Positions 49,715 through 58,924 of a stretch of 64,000 nt of DNA are shown piece after piece. The stretch's first letter is position 1; the number at the start of each line of letters is the position of its first letter. The stretch comes from Salinibacterium sp. NG253 (lineage in GTDB: Bacteria > Actinomycetota > Actinomycetes > Actinomycetales > Microbacteriaceae), in NCBI RefSeq assembly GCF_015864945.1, contig NZ_JADYWF010000002.1, positions 124,001-188,000 on the forward strand, written 5' to 3'. Under the pieces are notes generated by a model. The model was not told the origin of the DNA, searched no databases, and saw only the letters and a program-made list of their open reading frames with translations. Position numbers and translations under genes: made by a program.

Positions 49715-50146
49715 ATGGCACCGAAAAAGAAGGTTACAGGTCTGATCAAGCTTCAGATCCAAGCCGGCGCCGCTAACCCCGCACCGCCCATCGGGCCTGC
49801 GCTGGGACAGCACGGCGTTAACATCATGGAGTTCTGCAAGGCGTACAACGCCGCTACCGAGGCTCAGCGTGGAAACGTTATCCCGGTAGAGATCACCGTG
49901 TACGAGGACCGTTCGTTCACGTTCATCCTCAAGACCCCGCCGGCAGCAGAACTCATCAAGAAGGCTGCTGGAGTTGCAAAGGGTTCGGGCACGCCGCACA
50001 CCGTCAAGGTTGCGAAGCTCACCAAAGACCAGGTACGTACGATCGCCGAGCAGAAGATGGCTGACCTCAACGCCAACGACATCGACGGCGCAATGAAGAT
50101 CATCGCGGGCACCGCTCGCTCGATGGGAATCACGGTGGAGGCATAA
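49715..50146 (+). CDS. rplK: 50S ribosomal protein L11
   Basis: This 143-residue protein is the normal L11 length. It begins [44 protein letters not shown], the strongly conserved N-terminal domain, with the PPIGPALGQ motif. The C-terminal rRNA-binding part includes [22 protein letters not shown]. It binds 23S rRNA at the GTPase-associated centre. It overlaps rplA by one base (TAATG). Confidence 0.98.
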   Translation: MAPKKKVTGLIKLQIQAGAANPAPPIGPALGQHGVNIMEFCKAYNAATEAQRGNVIPVEITVYEDRSFTFILKTPPAAELIKKAAGVAKGSGTPHTVKVAKLTKDQVRTIAEQKMADLNANDIDGAMKIIAGTARSMGITVEA

Positions 50147-50835
50147 TGTCCAAGAATTCCAAGGCATACAAGTCCGCCGCTGAGAAGCTCGAAGAGGGCA
50201 AGTTCTACACGCCTACCGAGGCTGTTTCTGTTGCTCGCGAAATGAGCTCGAAGAAGTTCGACTCCACCGTTGAGGTTGCTCTTCGCTTGGGTGTAGACCC
50301 TCGCAAGGCTGACCAGATGGTTCGTGGCACCGTTATCCTGCCTCACGGCACGGGTAAGACTGCTCGCGTTATCGTTTTCGCAACCGGTCCTGCAGCAGAA
50401 GCAGCAATCGCTGCTGGCGCTGACGAGGTTGGTGGCTCGGAGCTCATCGAGAAGGTAGCCGCTGGTTACACCAACTTCGATGCTGCAGTTTCGACCCCCG
50501 AGCTCATGGGCCAGGTTGGTCGTTTGGGTAAGGTTCTTGGTCCGCGTGGCCTCATGCCGAACCCGAAGACCGGAACGGTTACCCCTGACACCGCAAAGGC
50601 TGTCTCGGAGATCAAGGGCGGAAAGATCGAATTCCGCGTCGACAAGCACTCCAACGTTCACTTCATCGTGGGCAAGGCCGGCTTCACCGCTGAGCAGCTT
50701 GACGAGAACATCAAGGCAGCACTCGACGAGGTTCTGCGCGCAAAGCCCAGCTCTTCCAAGGGTCGCTACATCACGAAGGCAACGGTTTCGACCACCTTCG
50801 GTCCTGGCATTCCGGTCGACATCAACTCGATCTAA
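50146..50835 (+). CDS. rplA: 50S ribosomal protein L1
   Basis: This 229-residue L1 has the conserved [57 protein letters not shown] and [22 protein letters not shown] segments. It binds 23S rRNA at the stalk and is commonly a translational repressor of the rplKA operon. It is translationally coupled to rplK, and a strong terminator follows directly. Confidence 0.98.
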   Translation: MSKNSKAYKSAAEKLEEGKFYTPTEAVSVAREMSSKKFDSTVEVALRLGVDPRKADQMVRGTVILPHGTGKTARVIVFATGPAAEAAIAAGADEVGGSELIEKVAAGYTNFDAAVSTPELMGQVGRLGKVLGPRGLMPNPKTGTVTPDTAKAVSEIKGGKIEFRVDKHSNVHFIVGKAGFTAEQLDENIKAALDEVLRAKPSSSKGRYITKATVSTTFGPGIPVDINSI

Positions 50836-50850
50836 TACTGCTTAAATAAA

Positions 50851-50882
50851 CGGGGGTCGGCATCTGCCGGCCCCCGTTTTTT
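50851..50882 (+). terminator. Rho-independent terminator of the rplKA operon
   Basis: CGGGGGTCGGC and GCCGGCCCCCG pair over 11 bases (one U-G pair) around an ATCT loop, followed by six T residues. This is a textbook intrinsic terminator 15 bases after the rplA stop. Confidence 0.95.
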
Positions 50883-50945
50883 GCATTCCCGGGCATCCTG
50901 CTGGAGGGAATATGCTGGTCGGTATCCGCCGTAGGGAGCTTTGTT

Positions 50946-51497
50946 GTGACCACCACTGTTCGCCGCGCTATCGAGAGTGACGCCGAGTTGCTCCACGAGA
51001 TCGCTCGCCAGACTTTTCCGTTGGCGTGCCCTGCCAGCACAACACTCGATTCGATCGCGTCGTACATCGCAGAACACCTTTCGGTGTCAGCATTCCGTCA
51101 CTATCTCACTGACCCTGCCCGCGAGGTGCTTCTGGCCGAGGTAGATGGCCAGCCCGCCGGCTACGCGCTATTTTCTGCTGCCGAGCCCAGTGATCCGGAT
51201 GTCGCCCAGGTGCTTACTCTTCACCCCACGGTAGAGCTCAGCAAGTGCTACGTTCTCGGCCTCTTTCATGGCGCCGGTGTCGCGCCCGCGTTGATTGGTT
51301 CAGGAATCGCGTGGGCCCGCGATCAAGGTTTCGCTGGGATGTGGTTGGGCGTGAATCAGGAGAATGCCCGCGCCAATCGTTTCTACGAAAAGATGGGCTT
51401 CGAGCTCGCAGGAACCAAAAAGTTTCTTGTCGGAGACCGCTGGGAAGACGACTTTGTGCGTCAACTTTCGCTCAACGAACCCCTCGCCGCCCACTAA
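50946..51497 (+). CDS. GNAT family N-acetyltransferase
   Basis: The 183-residue protein starts at GTG and has the GNAT fold: TVRRAIESDAELLHEIARQTFPL, LSKCYVLGLFHGAGVAPALIGSGIAWARDQGF (the acetyl-CoA loop region) and LGVNQENARANRFYEKMGFELAGTKKFLVGDR, a typical C-terminal motif. The substrate is unknown. The next gene starts four bases after its stop, so they are co-expressed. Confidence 0.88.
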   Translation: MTTTVRRAIESDAELLHEIARQTFPLACPASTTLDSIASYIAEHLSVSAFRHYLTDPAREVLLAEVDGQPAGYALFSAAEPSDPDVAQVLTLHPTVELSKCYVLGLFHGAGVAPALIGSGIAWARDQGFAGMWLGVNQENARANRFYEKMGFELAGTKKFLVGDRWEDDFVRQLSLNEPLAAH

Positions 51498-51501
51498 CCC
51501 G

Positions 51502-52170
51502 ATGACGACTGTTGCGCCGCAGCGCGTTTCTTCTGCAGCTATTGAGGGATTTTCTGCCGTCGTAGGCAGCGTCGCTGTCGGTATTGCGCTTGTCGTAATT
51601 TGGGCCTCGCGGCTTATGGTTCCGCGTGAGCTGTATGTCAGCGAGTTGGGGGCGGAGGGCGAACCGACCGCGGCCGCTTTCGAAGTCGCACTGCTGCTCA
51701 TCGTGGTCGGTGGGTCGGCAGTTGCGTGGAGTGCCCGACGGGTGCGCGCGTGGCCGCCGCTACTGTCGTTCGGTTCGCCAGCGTTGTCTCTCTGGGTGGG
51801 GTGCGGATTCTTCCTGATCGCCTCCCAAGTGACGTGCACCTCAGGGTGCCCGTTGCCCTACGGACCTAGTTTCACTTGGCAAGATTTCACGCATACGCTG
51901 GCGGCAGTTATCGCCTTTGCCGCAGCATGCTGGGCGATGATCCAAACCTCGTTTGCGAGGGAACACCGCGTGCTGGCGCGCATGTCGCTCATCACCGCTG
52001 TGGCGGTTGCGGTAATTGCGGGAACCGGCGGGCTCTTTTCCTTGTTCCGTTTTCAGGTCGTGCTCGGCAGCAGGCTTGAGTTCGTAGCCACGACGATTGC
52101 GATTGCGTGGCTCATCATTCTCGGGACCGTGATCGCTGCACGCGCGCTGTCCCGGTCTATCCGGTCCTAG
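51502..52170 (+). CDS. DUF998-like membrane protein
   Basis: The 222-residue protein has about six membrane helices. LLIVVGGSAVAWSARRVRAWPP, GCGFFLIASQVTCTSGCPLPYGPSFTWQDFTHTLAAVIAFAAAC and FVATTIAIAWLIILGTVIAARA fit the DUF998 group. A periplasmic CTSGCPLP turn with two cysteines is typical. Its role is unknown. It begins four bases after the acetyltransferase gene; the in-frame upstream stretch overlaps that gene and is rejected. Confidence 0.75.
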   Translation: MTTVAPQRVSSAAIEGFSAVVGSVAVGIALVVIWASRLMVPRELYVSELGAEGEPTAAAFEVALLLIVVGGSAVAWSARRVRAWPPLLSFGSPALSLWVGCGFFLIASQVTCTSGCPLPYGPSFTWQDFTHTLAAVIAFAAACWAMIQTSFAREHRVLARMSLITAVAVAVIAGTGGLFSLFRFQVVLGSRLEFVATTIAIAWLIILGTVIAARALSRSIRS

Positions 52171-52191
52171 TTACGGCGTTGGACTCAGGGT

Positions 52192-52800
52192 CTACGGCGC
52201 GCGCATGAGATCGAGCAGTCGATCAGCCAAACCCACCAGAGTGTGGATCTGATCTTCGTCGCGCTCAACCCACTGGCACTTCGGCTCAGAATGCACAGGG
52301 ACAAAATCAGTATGTTGTTCCCACACAACGAGCGTGCGGTCAGCGCCCAGCACATACTGCTGCCACCACACCTGACGAAGATACGAGCGGGGAATGGTGC
52401 GCCACGCTTTAGCGGTCGTTTTGATCTCCGAAAGCACGAGGGACCCATCAAGCACCGAGACACCGTCGGGGGTTGCTAAATGCAGAGGCTGATCGTGCGC
52501 GTGATAAAGCGCCGAACTTGACTGGATGCCGTGCGCGCCGAGCACCCAGCGAGCGATTTCGGGTTCCCGAGCGCGACCGTGATCGGTAAACGCATTGCCG
52601 CTGAAACCGGAGCCGAGCAGCTTGCTCTCCACCACAGCGCGTAAGGATTGTTCTGTGGCCAGGCGGGCGGCATCCGTTGCTGTCACGCCGCGACTGCGGG
52701 CACGAAGCCACGCGACGCGATCCTCAGAGTGAGCAACGATGCGATGGCGATGATTGGGCGCAACCGGTTCCCAAAGATCGAGTTCCGGTTGCATAGTCAC
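52192..52800 (-). CDS. YqaJ-type (lambda exonuclease-like) nuclease domain protein
   Basis: The 202-residue protein has the PD-(D/E)XK fold of YqaJ viral recombinases: WLRARSRGVTATDAARLA, FTDHGRAREPEIARWV (acidic metal ligand), the catalytic GSLVLSEIKTTAKAW (E-x-K) and the helix QVWWQQYVLGADRT (Q-x-x-x-Y). Such enzymes chew 5'-3' in phage-type recombination. It is isolated here with no single-strand annealing or other phage gene nearby, so it is a domesticated or orphan nuclease. Confidence 0.82.
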   Translation of the reverse strand: MTMQPELDLWEPVAPNHRHRIVAHSEDRVAWLRARSRGVTATDAARLATEQSLRAVVESKLLGSGFSGNAFTDHGRAREPEIARWVLGAHGIQSSSALYHAHDQPLHLATPDGVSVLDGSLVLSEIKTTAKAWRTIPRSYLRQVWWQQYVLGADRTLVVWEQHTDFVPVHSEPKCQWVERDEDQIHTLVGLADRLLDLMRAP

Positions 52801-52930
52801 ACCCCATTGTCTCTCGTGCTGGTGGCATCGCGTGCGCGCCCTACAGAGAAACCGGGGATTCTCGCTGCTGTGTGATCACTTACTCCGCGTCTGGACCTGT
52901 AATGCCGGTACGAACTGGCAGACTAGGCCC

Positions 52931-54409
52931 ATGCGAGCCATGCACCCCGACACAGCGCCAACTTCGAGTTTTCGCAGTCGGTGGACTGGGGTAGCTGCGG
53001 CAGCAATCGTGGCAGTCATGACGTTGGTTCCGGTCGCGGGGGCCTCAGCGTCTGTTGGTTCGACGCCGCCTGACGTCACCTCGTTTGCCAACGACGATGA
53101 TGGACTCCTTCTGGAACTTGGAGAGTTCTTCGGCCAAGACCAGCGTGGCAGCGGCCTCGACTTCACGGATGGCATTGAGCTTGGTGCGATTGATCGCGTG
53201 TTCTTGTGGTCGAACGACTATCACTCGGGTCAACCGACAGAGACTCCGGTTCAGTATGTGAATCGGTGGATGGTTCCGGTGACGATCGGGGAAGAGCCGG
53301 TCGGCGTTGCCATGATCGGCATCGATCCGGCGACTGTCGAACCTGAAATGATCGATTTCATCCGTAATCCAGGCATTGCTCTCGCGCTTGACGACGTTGA
53401 CGACGACGCCACTCTCGTGCAGGAGCCCGAGACGGGTGCGTGGTTCAGTCTCATCGATGGCACCATCACGCCGCTCGTGCGTGGTTCTAGCGAAGTAGCA
53501 GGCGAGATGACGCTCGAGGCGTACCAGCCCATCGTGTCGACCCGCCTCATTGAAGTTGTCGAAGAAGATCCGCAGCCGGACCAAGGCTCAGTGCAGTCCG
53601 TAGTACTGATCGCCACCACGATTCTTGTGGTGCTGATGGTGCTGCTTGTTCCCACGGTGGTTGGCCAAGTACGCGAGCGCCGTGAGCGTCGCGCTGTTGA
53701 AGATGGTGCAGCGGAAGAGAACGACGACGCTGAGGGCGCAACTGCCTCGGCTGATAAAGCCGACACGGCAACCGAGGCTGACGACGAACTTGAGGTTGCC
53801 GCTGCAGCGAAAGCAGTGCCAGTGACAACCGCCCCAGCACAAATTGCCGCCCCCGCAAAGCCCGCCGCTAAGAGAGCTCCAGCCAAAAAAGCGGCAGCCA
53901 CAAAGTCCACCGGGAAAGCCACAACGCCCCGTCCGGCCGCTGCGAAGTCCGCGGCAAAGCCGGCCGCGACGAAAGCAACGACTACCGCGAAGTCCACCAC
54001 TGCTGCGGTGACGAAGACTCCCGCGAAGACAACAACGAACGCGTCCACGCCAGCGAAACCCACGGCGGCGCCGAAAACTGCCCCCAAGGCGACGCCCAAG
54101 GCGGCACCTAAGGCGGTACCTAAGGCGGCGGCGAAGGCTGCGCCGAAAACTACTGCGAAATCCGCCACGGCGACGGCGTCGAAATCCGCCGCTGCTCGAC
54201 CAGCCGCGAAGAAGCGCGCCTCCACAGCGTCGCCGAAGACAACGACGGCGACCACCCCTGCTCCGAAGACAGCCGCGACGAAAAAGCCCACACCGAAGAC
54301 ACCCGCTGCAAAAAAGCCCGCTGCGAAAAAGCCAGCGACGAAGAAACCAACACCCAAGAAGCCCGCGTCGTCTGCAGGTACACACACGAGCGATAGCTCA
54401 GCAGACTAG
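52931..54409 (+). CDS. Membrane-anchored protein with an Ala/Lys/Pro-rich histone-H1-like tail
   Basis: The 492-residue protein has an N-terminal signal segment (hydrophobic residues 19-41, ending ASAS), an external, mostly acidic domain of about 180 residues, one membrane helix (221-246: VQSVVLIATTILVVLMVLLVPTVVGQV), a basic stop-transfer (RERRERR), an acidic stretch (257-288) and a 180-residue tail of AAK, PAK, TAK and KPA repeats. The tail resembles the nucleoid-binding tails of actinobacterial histone-like proteins. If the signal is cleaved and the helix spans once, the tail faces the cytosol and could bind DNA or RNA near the membrane. The external domain is not recognised. The start is an ATG at 52931. 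The MATE gene follows after six bases. Confidence 0.8.
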   Translation: MRAMHPDTAPTSSFRSRWTGVAAAAIVAVMTLVPVAGASASVGSTPPDVTSFANDDDGLLLELGEFFGQDQRGSGLDFTDGIELGAIDRVFLWSNDYHSGQPTETPVQYVNRWMVPVTIGEEPVGVAMIGIDPATVEPEMIDFIRNPGIALALDDVDDDATLVQEPETGAWFSLIDGTITPLVRGSSEVAGEMTLEAYQPIVSTRLIEVVEEDPQPDQGSVQSVVLIATTILVVLMVLLVPTVVGQVRERRERRAVEDGAAEENDDAEGATASADKADTATEADDELEVAAAAKAVPVTTAPAQIAAPAKPAAKRAPAKKAAATKSTGKATTPRPAAAKSAAKPAATKATTTAKSTTAAVTKTPAKTTTNASTPAKPTAAPKTAPKATPKAAPKAVPKAAAKAAPKTTAKSATATASKSAAARPAAKKRASTASPKTTTATTPAPKTAATKKPTPKTPAAKKPAAKKPATKKPTPKKPASSAGTHTSDSSAD

Positions 54410-54415
54410 ACAATC

Positions 54416-55747
54416 GTGGGATTGCTGCACTCTCCGCTTGATCGCGACATCCGCCGCCTCGCCGTTCCGGCGCTGGGCGCACTAGTTGCCGAACCCATCT
54501 TCCTGCTTACCGATACCGCTCTCGTGGGGCACCTCGGCAGCGCGCAGCTCGGTGGGTTGAGTGTCGCAAGCGCTGTGCTGCAGACGGCAGTCGGACTATT
54601 GATATTTCTGGCCTATTCCACCACTCCCGCGGTTGCTCGTTGGTTGGGTGTCGGCAATAGGGCACGCGCGGTCGCGGCGGGCGTGGATGGCGTGTGGCTG
54701 GCGATCGCACTCGGGGTCGTGCTTGTGGCAGTCGGCATCCCCACCACTCCCTGGCTGATTAGCCTCTTCAACCCAGATGCCAGTGTCGTGGGTTACGCCA
54801 CCGAATACCTGTCAATCTCGATCCTGGGCTTGCCAGCGATGCTCATTACTTTTGCGGCATCTGGTTTGCTGCGGGGTCTGCAGGATACGCGCACCCCGCT
54901 TGTGGTTGCCGTTGCCGGGTTCGTTTCCAATGCCCTGTTGAATGCACTCTTCATTTACGGTTTCGGTTGGGGCGTTGCCGGCTCAGCCATCGGCACGGTC
55001 GTCGCAAGTTGGGGCATGGCTGCCGCCTACCTCGTGATGCTTGTCACGCTCGCTCGTCGGGAGAGCGCCCGGTTGCGACCGCACGTCACCGGGATGCTGT
55101 TGGCCGGTCACGCGGGAGCGTGGCTTCTGCTGCGCACCGCATCCTTGCGCGCAGCAATGCTCGCGACGATTGCGGTCGCCACGAGTTTCGGGGTGCCTGA
55201 GCTGGCGACCGTGCAAATTGCGCTCACGATCTTTGCGACGCTTGCCTTTGTGCTCGATGCGCTCGCTATTGCCGGTCAAGCGATGATCGGCAAAGAGCTG
55301 GGGGCCAGCGATCTTCCGCGTGCGCGTGCGATCACGCGGCGGCTCATCGAGCTGGGAATCGGCAGCGGCATCGTTCTTGGAGTATTAGTGCTTCTGTCGT
55401 CACCGTGGATCGGGTTCGCGTTTAGTTCCGACCCAGAAGTGCGCAGCGGCCTAGCGGCGCTTCTGCCGGTGCTTGCCCTCGGCATCCCGATTGCCGGATT
55501 CGTATTTGTGCTCGATGGTGTGCTGATCGGCGCTGGAGATGCGCGCTATCTGGCACTCAGTGGCCTTATCAACCTCGCCGTGTATGTGCCGTTGCTGTGG
55601 TGGGTTGATGTCGCCGACCTCACGTCGGTGTCCGCGATCGTGGCCCTGTGGTGTGCGTTCGGGCTCGGCTATATCGGTGCCCGTGCTGTCACTCTCGGCC
55701 TGCGGGCTCGTGGCGATCGCTGGCTCATTCCTGGGGCGACGCGCTAG
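54416..55747 (+). CDS. MATE family efflux transporter (DinF-like)
   Basis: The 443-residue protein has twelve membrane helices and MATE marks: RLAVPALGALVAEPIFLLTDTALVGHLGSAQLGGLSVAS at the N-terminus and GLLRGLQDTRTPLVVAVAGFVSNALLNALFIYG. It would export cationic drugs or DNA-damage-related compounds by proton or sodium antiport. It starts at GTG, six bases after the H1-like gene, so it is co-transcribed with it. Confidence 0.93.
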   Translation: MGLLHSPLDRDIRRLAVPALGALVAEPIFLLTDTALVGHLGSAQLGGLSVASAVLQTAVGLLIFLAYSTTPAVARWLGVGNRARAVAAGVDGVWLAIALGVVLVAVGIPTTPWLISLFNPDASVVGYATEYLSISILGLPAMLITFAASGLLRGLQDTRTPLVVAVAGFVSNALLNALFIYGFGWGVAGSAIGTVVASWGMAAAYLVMLVTLARRESARLRPHVTGMLLAGHAGAWLLLRTASLRAAMLATIAVATSFGVPELATVQIALTIFATLAFVLDALAIAGQAMIGKELGASDLPRARAITRRLIELGIGSGIVLGVLVLLSSPWIGFAFSSDPEVRSGLAALLPVLALGIPIAGFVFVLDGVLIGAGDARYLALSGLINLAVYVPLLWWVDVADLTSVSAIVALWCAFGLGYIGARAVTLGLRARGDRWLIPGATR

Positions 55748-55783
55748 CGAACACGCGCCGCCCGTCCGAGGGATGGGGTGCTG

Positions 55784-56455
55784 CTATTTCTTTTCGGTTA
55801 CCGCACCGTGCTTCAACGTCAGGCGACGCTCGGCACGTTTAGCGACCGCAGAGTCGTGGGTCACGATGATGAGAGTGAGGCCCTGATCCCGCCATAGCCC
55901 CTCGAGCAATTCCATGATTTCGTCACGGGTCTGCTCATCAAGGTTTCCGGTCGGCTCATCGGCCAGCAGCACGGTCGGCTCCTTCACGAGGGCACGAGCG
56001 ATCGCAACACGCTGCTGCTGACCGCCTGAAAGCTCAGAGGGGTGGTGGGTGAGGCGCTCGCCCAAGCCCACTTTCTCCAGCGCCGCCGTGGCCCGACTCT
56101 TGCGATCCGCGCTGGAAAGCCCGAGAGGGGCTAGCGCCGTCTCCACATTCTCTTGAGCAGTGAGGGTGGGGATGAGGTTGAAGCCCTGAAAGACGAACCC
56201 GATTGTGCGGGCGCGAATTTCAGCGAGCCGAGAATCTGGCATCTTCGAAAGTTCGTCATCGCCGAGCGTGACGGTGCCACTGGTTGGACGTTCGAGTGCG
56301 CCCAACATTTGCAACAGTGTCGACTTGCCACCACCGGTGGGGCCCTGAATGGCCACCATCTGTCCCGTTGGGATGGTCAAACTCACCTTGTTGAGAGCAG
56401 TGACAGTGCCCCGTTTGGTTTCGTAGGTTTTTGTGAGTTCGTTGAGTTCATACAT
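55784..56455 (-). CDS. ABC exporter ATPase, MacB/LolD type
   Basis: The 223-residue protein has Walker A GPTGGGKST (a Gly-rich variant), a Q-loop FVFQGFNLIPTLTAQENVETAL, signature LSGGQQQRVAIARAL, Walker B VLLADEP and the D-loop/His switch GNLDEQTRDE with IVTHDSAVAKRAERRLTLKHG. This is the size and pattern of ATPases that work with FtsX-type permeases by pulling rather than transporting. The permease gene lies 35 bases upstream in the same operon. It converges with the MATE gene. Confidence 0.93.
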   Translation of the reverse strand: MYELNELTKTYETKRGTVTALNKVSLTIPTGQMVAIQGPTGGGKSTLLQMLGALERPTSGTVTLGDDELSKMPDSRLAEIRARTIGFVFQGFNLIPTLTAQENVETALAPLGLSSADRKSRATAALEKVGLGERLTHHPSELSGGQQQRVAIARALVKEPTVLLADEPTGNLDEQTRDEIMELLEGLWRDQGLTLIIVTHDSAVAKRAERRLTLKHGAVTEKK

Positions 56456-56490
56456 AGAAAGTCTCCTTGAGGTCTAGAGGGTGCGGGGGA

Positions 56491-57993
56491 TCAGGCGACG
56501 CTACGGAGAGCTTCGGCCGGGCGCAGTCGCGCTGCACGCCATCCACCGAATGCTCCGGCGATGAGACCTCCCGCGATGGCGAGAGCAACAGCGATCCCGA
56601 TGATCCCGAAGGTCACGGGTATCTGGAGAGCGATATCGGTTGTTGCGGCTGCCGTCGTTGCGGCATCACCGAAGCGGTTGCCGCCTCCGCCCTGACCGGC
56701 TCCTGGGCCTGCAACCGTTGTGGCGACCGCGCTCGCACTGAGCACGGGAGCGATGAGATTGATCGAGAGGATGCCGAGCAAGCCGACGACGACCCCAATA
56801 ACTCCACCGATGGCACCCTGCACGAGCGATTCGCCGGCAACCTGACGCACTACGGCGCCGTTGCTCCAACCGATTGCTTTCAAGGTGCCGAACTCACGGG
56901 TGCGACGGGCGACGCCCGAGGTCGTGAGTAGTACGGAGATGAGGAAGGCCGCGGCGAGCACGATGATCGAAAGCCACGTTCCGAGCTTTCCGACGAGGTC
57001 GGAGGCGGTGGAAAGCGAACCAGAAACGCTCGATGCGAGATCTTCCTGGGTCTTGACCGATGCATCCGGGAGCGCCGTCTGCAGCGACGCCTGAACAGCG
57101 GCGATATCCGTTGAGCTTGCTGCCTGCACGTACACGGTGGAAATCTGACCCTCAAGGTCAGCTACTCGCTGAGCGGTGTCGAGCGGAATGTAGGTATTGG
57201 ATGCCGTAGTGGCGTCCGACGAGGTGGAGGTGACGGTTCCGATGATGGTGAATTCTTCGCCACCAATCTCGAGGGTGTCGTCGACGGCGAGTGAGCTCGT
57301 GGTGGCGTAGCTCGTGTCGAGGATGACGACGTTGGAGTCACTGTCGGTCGTCTCGAAAGCGCGGCCGTCGACGAGTTCAACGGAAGTGAGCGGGCCAACG
57401 CTTTCGCCGGCTACGTCGATTCCGGTAACCGTGAAGGTGTCAACTTCGAAGGCGCTTCCGCCTGCTCCGTCTGGGCCACCGCGGCCGCCCTGCGCTTCGC
57501 CCTCGCCGGGTGCTGCGCCTTGCTCGGTACCTTGGTCGGTGGTGACATCGGGTGCTGCTACTTCGCCGCTGAAGCTCACGTTAGTGAGGGCCAACGTGGC
57601 GGTGGCTGCAGCGACGGTGTCGAGGCCCTGTGCCGTGGTGAGGGCATCCGCATCGAAGGTGGTGCTGGCGATTCCGCTGGTGAGGCGGGATTGGCTGATT
57701 GCTGTGGTGCCGTCGGCGGTTTCGCCGTCATCGGCGCCGAATTCGAACCGAGGCTGTTGTTGCTGCGCGGTTCCCTCTTCGCCTTCGACTGGTGTTTCGG
57801 GGTCTTGCGTGATCGTGATGTCGGTTCCGACACCGTAAACGGAGGCCAGCACGGTGGCTTGGGCATCCTTGACGCCGGCTGCGACGCCGTTGACGATCAT
57901 GACGAGCGCGATGGCGAGTGCCATTCCGGCCGCAATGATGGCTGTTTGTTTGCGTCGATTGCTGAGCTCTCGATACAGGTATGTTCCGAACAT
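56491..57993 (-). CDS. ABC exporter permease, MacB/FtsX type
   Basis: From the ATG at 57993 the protein is 500 residues. One N-terminal membrane helix follows MFGTYLYRELSNRRKQTAIIAAGMALAIALVMIVNGVAAG. A large external MacB-PCD-like domain then has many Gly/Thr/Glu stretches (QQQQPRFEFG, GAAPGEGEAQGGRGGPDGAGG). The FtsX helices sit at the C-terminus (TLKAIGWSNGAVVRQVAGES, GFGGWRAARLRPAEALRSVA). It exports or senses an amphiphile or peptide. GAGGAG precedes the start. A divergent OmpR-type two-component system 178 bases away is probably its controller. Confidence 0.9.
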   Translation of the reverse strand: MFGTYLYRELSNRRKQTAIIAAGMALAIALVMIVNGVAAGVKDAQATVLASVYGVGTDITITQDPETPVEGEEGTAQQQQPRFEFGADDGETADGTTAISQSRLTSGIASTTFDADALTTAQGLDTVAAATATLALTNVSFSGEVAAPDVTTDQGTEQGAAPGEGEAQGGRGGPDGAGGSAFEVDTFTVTGIDVAGESVGPLTSVELVDGRAFETTDSDSNVVILDTSYATTSSLAVDDTLEIGGEEFTIIGTVTSTSSDATTASNTYIPLDTAQRVADLEGQISTVYVQAASSTDIAAVQASLQTALPDASVKTQEDLASSVSGSLSTASDLVGKLGTWLSIIVLAAAFLISVLLTTSGVARRTREFGTLKAIGWSNGAVVRQVAGESLVQGAIGGVIGVVVGLLGILSINLIAPVLSASAVATTVAGPGAGQGGGGNRFGDAATTAAATTDIALQIPVTFGIIGIAVALAIAGGLIAGAFGGWRAARLRPAEALRSVA

Positions 57994-58171
57994 GGGTCTC
58001 CTCGGGTGATGCGAACGGTGCGGTAGTGGAGCCAAACCTAGGAACGACGTCTATCAGCGATCTATGCCAAGGCTGAGAGTGCGCCGTGAAAGTCACTAAC
58101 GTGTGCCGCGCTCACCAGATTGATAAGCCGCGCACAGAAATTTCATAGGAAACTCCGAATAACTAGAGGAC

Positions 58172-58924
58172 ATGACCCAGTCACACCACCTCCCCGCCGT
58201 CCAGGCTCAACCGCGACTTAGCCGCGCCGATGGAACCGCCATTCGTGCGGTGGTGGTCGACGACGAAGATTCGCTCACCGACCTTCTCTCCATGGCATTG
58301 CGCTATGAGGGGTGGGATGTGCGGCTCGCGTCAGATGGTCCGCAAGCGCTGTCGACCATCCGCGAATTCAAACCTGACGTCGTCGTTCTCGACATCATGC
58401 TGCCTGGCCTCGATGGACTCTCGGTGCTTTCTCGCTTGCGAGCCGATGGCATCCAAACTCCGATTCTTTTCCTCACCGCCAAAGACTCGGTAGACGATCG
58501 CATTGCCGGTCTCACAGTGGGCGGCGACGACTACGTCACGAAGCCGTTCAGCCTCGAAGAGCTTGTTGCGCGATTGCGGGCGTTGCTGCGTCGTTCAGCG
58601 CTCACGATCTCGGGGGAGGCCAACCCCATCATCGAGGTTGGCGACTTGAGCCTCGATGAAAGCACCTACGAAGTGAGCCGCGCGGGCACCCCGATCGAGC
58701 TCACTGCGACCGAATTCGAACTCTTGCGCTACCTTATGCGTAACCCACGCCGTGTTTTGAGCCGAGCACAAATCCTCGACCGGGTGTGGAGTTACGACTT
58801 TGGGGGCAAAGCAAGCGTGGTTGAAATCTATATTTCTTACCTTCGCAAGAAGGTCGATGTTCTTGGCCCGCCCATGATCCAAACCGTACGCGGTGTTGGT
58901 TACATGTTGCGGGCTCCGGAATGA
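58172..58924 (+). CDS. OmpR/PhoB-type response regulator
   Basis: The 250-residue protein has a receiver domain (acid pocket VVVDDEDSL, phosphorylated D74 in VVLDIMLPGLDG, TAKD and the K of YVTKPFSLEEL) and a winged-helix DNA-binding domain (ELTATEFELLRYLMRNPRRVLSRAQILDRVW, VEIYISYLRKKVD). The N-terminal 24 residues are an extension. It overlaps the kinase gene by four bases and lies divergent from the ABC exporter, its likely target. Confidence 0.95.
   Translation: MTQSHHLPAVQAQPRLSRADGTAIRAVVVDDEDSLTDLLSMALRYEGWDVRLASDGPQALSTIREFKPDVVVLDIMLPGLDGLSVLSRLRADGIQTPILFLTAKDSVDDRIAGLTVGGDDYVTKPFSLEELVARLRALLRRSALTISGEANPIIEVGDLSLDESTYEVSRAGTPIELTATEFELLRYLMRNPRRVLSRAQILDRVWSYDFGGKASVVEIYISYLRKKVDVLGPPMIQTVRGVGYMLRAPE

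Noticed and set aside
53251-54387. 378-codon minus-strand frame coding a Phe/Ala/Gly/Val-rich product
   Set aside because: Antisense image of the Ala/Lys/Pro-repeat tail; low complexity, and the plus frame has a signal peptide and membrane helix that make sense.
52192-54409. Prophage remnant suggested by the YqaJ-type nuclease
   Set aside because: No capsid, integrase, repressor or attachment repeat is present in the flanks; the neighbours are ordinary chromosomal genes.
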